DNA of 7,442 bases. It comes from an uncultured Eubacteriales bacterium. GTDB lineage: Bacteria > Bacillota > Clostridia > Oscillospirales > Acutalibacteraceae. The stretch covers positions 1 to 7,442 of the forward strand of contig ONSE01000025.1 of NCBI GenBank assembly GCA_900320415.1, in the 5' to 3' direction. The position numbers and the translations under genes were made by a program. The notes below the pieces were generated by a model. It made no database searches. It was not told where the DNA came from and saw nothing but the letters and a program-made list of their open reading frames with translations. How positions within the stretch are numbered: the first letter of the stretch is position 1; each line of letters opens with the position of its first letter. Below are positions 5,881 to 7,442 of the stretch, one piece after another.

Positions 5881-6945
5881 TTACTTTCTCGTGTTTTCTT
5901 TTATCTTGACCTTGACGTCCTCAATATGCTGCTTCGCGGGACTGTTTTTGATCTTCCTCTTCCAGAAGGGGATCTGCAGCAATCCCACCAGCGTGCCTAA
6001 GCCGTAGGCAACGTGGAGAAGCGGAAAGATAAACGGCAGCAGAAAAAACTGCGGCTGCACGTTCTTCATGGTAAAGCAGCCGACGGTGTTCACCACGTCG
6101 AACATTCCGTAAACCAGCAGCAGCATGAAAAGCGGGTTCGGAAATCCGAACAGGGCGACCGCCGTCAGCGCGAAAATCATCATCAGCAGCAAAAACGGCG
6201 CGAAATGGAAATAGGACAGGCAGCCGGGGCATTCCGACACCGTCAGACCGATCCACCTGCCGTTGGAATACTTCTGCCAGATCATGTGCTTGAGCGTGTT
6301 GCGCGAGTGCTGGTAGGAGATGATGTCGGGACAGCAGCACATTTTAAAGCCCGCCATGCGGATGCGGTAGTGAAACTCATTGTCCTCGGTCCTTCCCAGA
6401 TCCTCGTTGAAGCCGCCGACCGCGGCAATCACCTCACGCCTGTAGGCGGCGTGAAACAGGCTGTCCATATACTCCTTCTGCACGGCGGGACGGCGGTACG
6501 CGGCGACCGAGCTTCCGAACAGCGAATCCTCCGCCGCGAGGAGCGTGAGCTTCCACGGGCTGACGTCCGAGCTGATGTTCGGTCTGCCTCCGCCGACTAC
6601 GTTCTCCCCCTGACGGAGGTTGTAGACGTTGCGCGACACAAAGTTGCGCGGGATACGCGCGTGGGCGTCCACGCGGATAATCACGTCGCCCGTCGCGGTG
6701 CTGAGCGCGGCGTTCCAGGACGACGCCTGGTTGAGCTTGGGACGGCGCACGATCTTCACGTCGAGAAAGCCGTAGTCCGTGTCCCTGAACTCGCACATTT
6801 TTTCGTAGGTGCCGTCGGTGGACATACTGTCAACAAACACCACTTCAATTTTCCGGTGAGGATACTCCAGCAGAGAAATATCGCTGAAGAGTCCCTGCAC
6901 CGCCTCCGCCTCGTTATAGGCAATCATACAAAGTGATACTATCAT
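5881..6945 (-). CDS. GT2-family glycosyltransferase, ExoA-like, with C-terminal membrane helices
   Basis: Predicted membrane-bound glycosyltransferase of 354 residues, acting on the cytoplasmic face and using a nucleotide sugar. Its GT-A domain shows MIAYNEAEAV (7-16), VVFVDSMSTDGT (35-46), the metal-binding DxD variant Asp-Ala-His in IIRVDAHARIP (93-95), and Glu187-Asp188 in RTEDNEFHYRIRMAG as likely catalytic base. QKYSNGRW is at 224-231. The VDAHA form is typical of the ExoA (succinoglycan) subgroup. Helices at about 247-268, 271-292 and 300-325 anchor it, and a basic tail follows. The start is ATG at 6945, since family similarity begins there; no Shine-Dalgarno sequence is seen, and the preceding gene ends 11 nt upstream, so translation is probably coupled. 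The frame stays open further upstream but overlaps the neighbouring gene. Sugar and acceptor cannot be told; the licD neighbour suggests surface glycan work. Confidence 0.9.
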   Translation of the reverse strand: MIVSLCMIAYNEAEAVQGLFSDISLLEYPHRKIEVVFVDSMSTDGTYEKMCEFRDTDYGFLDVKIVRRPKLNQASSWNAALSTATGDVIIRVDAHARIPRNFVSRNVYNLRQGENVVGGGRPNISSDVSPWKLTLLAAEDSLFGSSVAAYRRPAVQKEYMDSLFHAAYRREVIAAVGGFNEDLGRTEDNEFHYRIRMAGFKMCCCPDIISYQHSRNTLKHMIWQKYSNGRWIGLTVSECPGCLSYFHFAPFLLLMMIFALTAVALFGFPNPLFMLLLVYGMFDVVNTVGCFTMKNVQPQFFLLPFIFPLLHVAYGLGTLVGLLQIPFWKRKIKNSPAKQHIEDVKVKIKENTRK

Positions 6946-6956
6946 AGCTTTTTTTG

Positions 6957-7442
6957 TCAATAGGATTGGTTGTTTTGTGTGAAATAGCTTCTCTCCGGCG
7001 CACGGCGCGGCGGAGCCATCAGCCAGCGCGCGGAATTCATCAGCGCGGTCTCCAGGTAGGGCACAACGTATATCATCGGCACCACGAAGAAGCACAGGGA
7101 GATCCAGCCCAGCATCGTGAGCAGCAGCTTGATCAGGGCGCCGCCGTGGCGGAAGGAAAACCCGATATAGCCGAACACATAGCGGAATATGCCGCGGCTG
7201 TCGTCAATCGCGAACGCCGCCAGCGGATAGTGGATGAAGAACAGGAAAACAAACAGTTTCCACAACACTCCGACGCCGTACAGGACCGCCGCCAGCACGC
7301 TGTCTCCGAACAGCATATTCACCGCCCCGTCCGCGGGGAGCGTCAGCAGGCTGAACAGCACCACCAGCGACATATTGATGACGACGCTCTTGAAATAGCG
7401 CAGCGGGCTCCTGAAATAATAGAACAGCGTGGCAAGCTCGCA
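6957..7442 (-). CDS. DUF975-like integral membrane protein, C-terminal part (5' end outside window)
   Basis: The frame is open to the right edge (161 residues visible, no start needed at 7373), so the true N-terminus lies beyond the window. It has several hydrophobic segments. The order HYPLAAFAIDD, then KLLLTMLGWISL and VPMIYVVPYLETALM recalls the DUF975 (PF06161) pattern of a Tyr-x-x-Ala-x-x-Asp stretch followed by a Gly-Trp helix and a Pro-Tyr segment before the C-terminus. The end is a short polar, Arg- and Asn-rich tail. The family has no established function. It is directly followed (11 nt) by the glycosyltransferase and probably heads or continues the same operon. The family assignment is from memory of the motif and only moderately certain; that it is a membrane protein is secure. 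Confidence 0.6.
   Translation of the reverse strand, partial: CELATLFYYFRSPLRYFKSVVINMSLVVLFSLLTLPADGAVNMLFGDSVLAAVLYGVGVLWKLFVFLFFIHYPLAAFAIDDSRGIFRYVFGYIGFSFRHGGALIKLLLTMLGWISLCFFVVPMIYVVPYLETALMNSARWLMAPPRRAPERSYFTQNNQSY

Noticed and set aside
5015..6007. Long open frame of about 330 codons on the plus strand opposite licD
   Set aside because: It mirrors the codon pattern of licD, whose protein has clear family motifs. The plus-strand product is His/Val/Arg-rich without recognisable domains, and no promoter or ribosome binding site is seen.
6013..6936. Open frame of about 307 codons on the plus strand opposite the GT2 gene
   Set aside because: Its product is extremely rich in Arg, His and Gln, an artefact of GC-rich codons read backwards. 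The opposite strand holds a convincing glycosyltransferase.
6932..6960. Possible promoter with TTGACA (6960-6955) overlapping the stop of the membrane protein gene
   Set aside because: The -35 box is perfect, but at 16-18 bp spacing the -10 candidates (TATCAC, ATCACT, GTATCA) are poor and would lie inside the GT2 coding region.

Overview
The window looks like chromosomal DNA from a moderately GC-rich Clostridia-type Firmicute, plausibly of the Ruminococcaceae/Oscillospiraceae. The pointers are strong AGGAGG ribosome binding sites, sigma-A-type promoters in AT-rich gaps, an RNase Y closely matching the Bacillus protein, stand-alone ECF transporter S components, and FMN and tetrahydrofolate riboswitches. 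The taxonomic placement is an inference from family knowledge, not a search.

Layout. (1) 1-396, minus: N-terminal 132 codons of glyceraldehyde-3-phosphate dehydrogenase, leaving the window at its left edge, with a clear promoter and ribosome binding site. (2) 397-909: AT-rich divergent intergenic region holding the gap promoter and, on the plus strand, a promoter (601-629) whose transcript would give the next gene a leader of about 270 nt. (3) 910-2469, plus: complete RNase Y (rny), ending at a strong hairpin at 2483-2505 that can terminate transcription from both sides. (4) 2577-4310, minus: a vitamin-uptake block of two ECF S components. ribU (riboflavin) sits behind an FMN riboswitch with a terminator, and folT (folate) behind a THF riboswitch with a terminator. 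Each has its own sigma-A promoter. (5) 4306-7442, minus: a tight gene string in transcription order: DUF975-like membrane protein (5' end outside the window), ExoA-like GT2 glycosyltransferase with C-terminal membrane helices, LicD-family phosphotransferase, and AlkD-like HEAT-repeat DNA alkylation repair protein. The last two overlap by 29 nt.

How it works together. The minus-strand genes from 7442 to 2577 follow each other in one direction with almost no free space. The ribU promoter overlaps the stop codon of the alkD-like gene, and the folT promoter starts 5 bp past the ribU stop codon. No free-standing terminator separates these units, so readthrough from one unit should run into the riboswitch terminator of the next. 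The GT2 and LicD proteins suggest a small surface-glycan decoration unit. The AlkD-like gene appears to be a translationally coupled passenger.

I saw no mobile element, CRISPR array, tRNA, rRNA or clearly unknown system. The most informative signals are the two riboswitches and their compact chaining; both riboswitch classes are already known.
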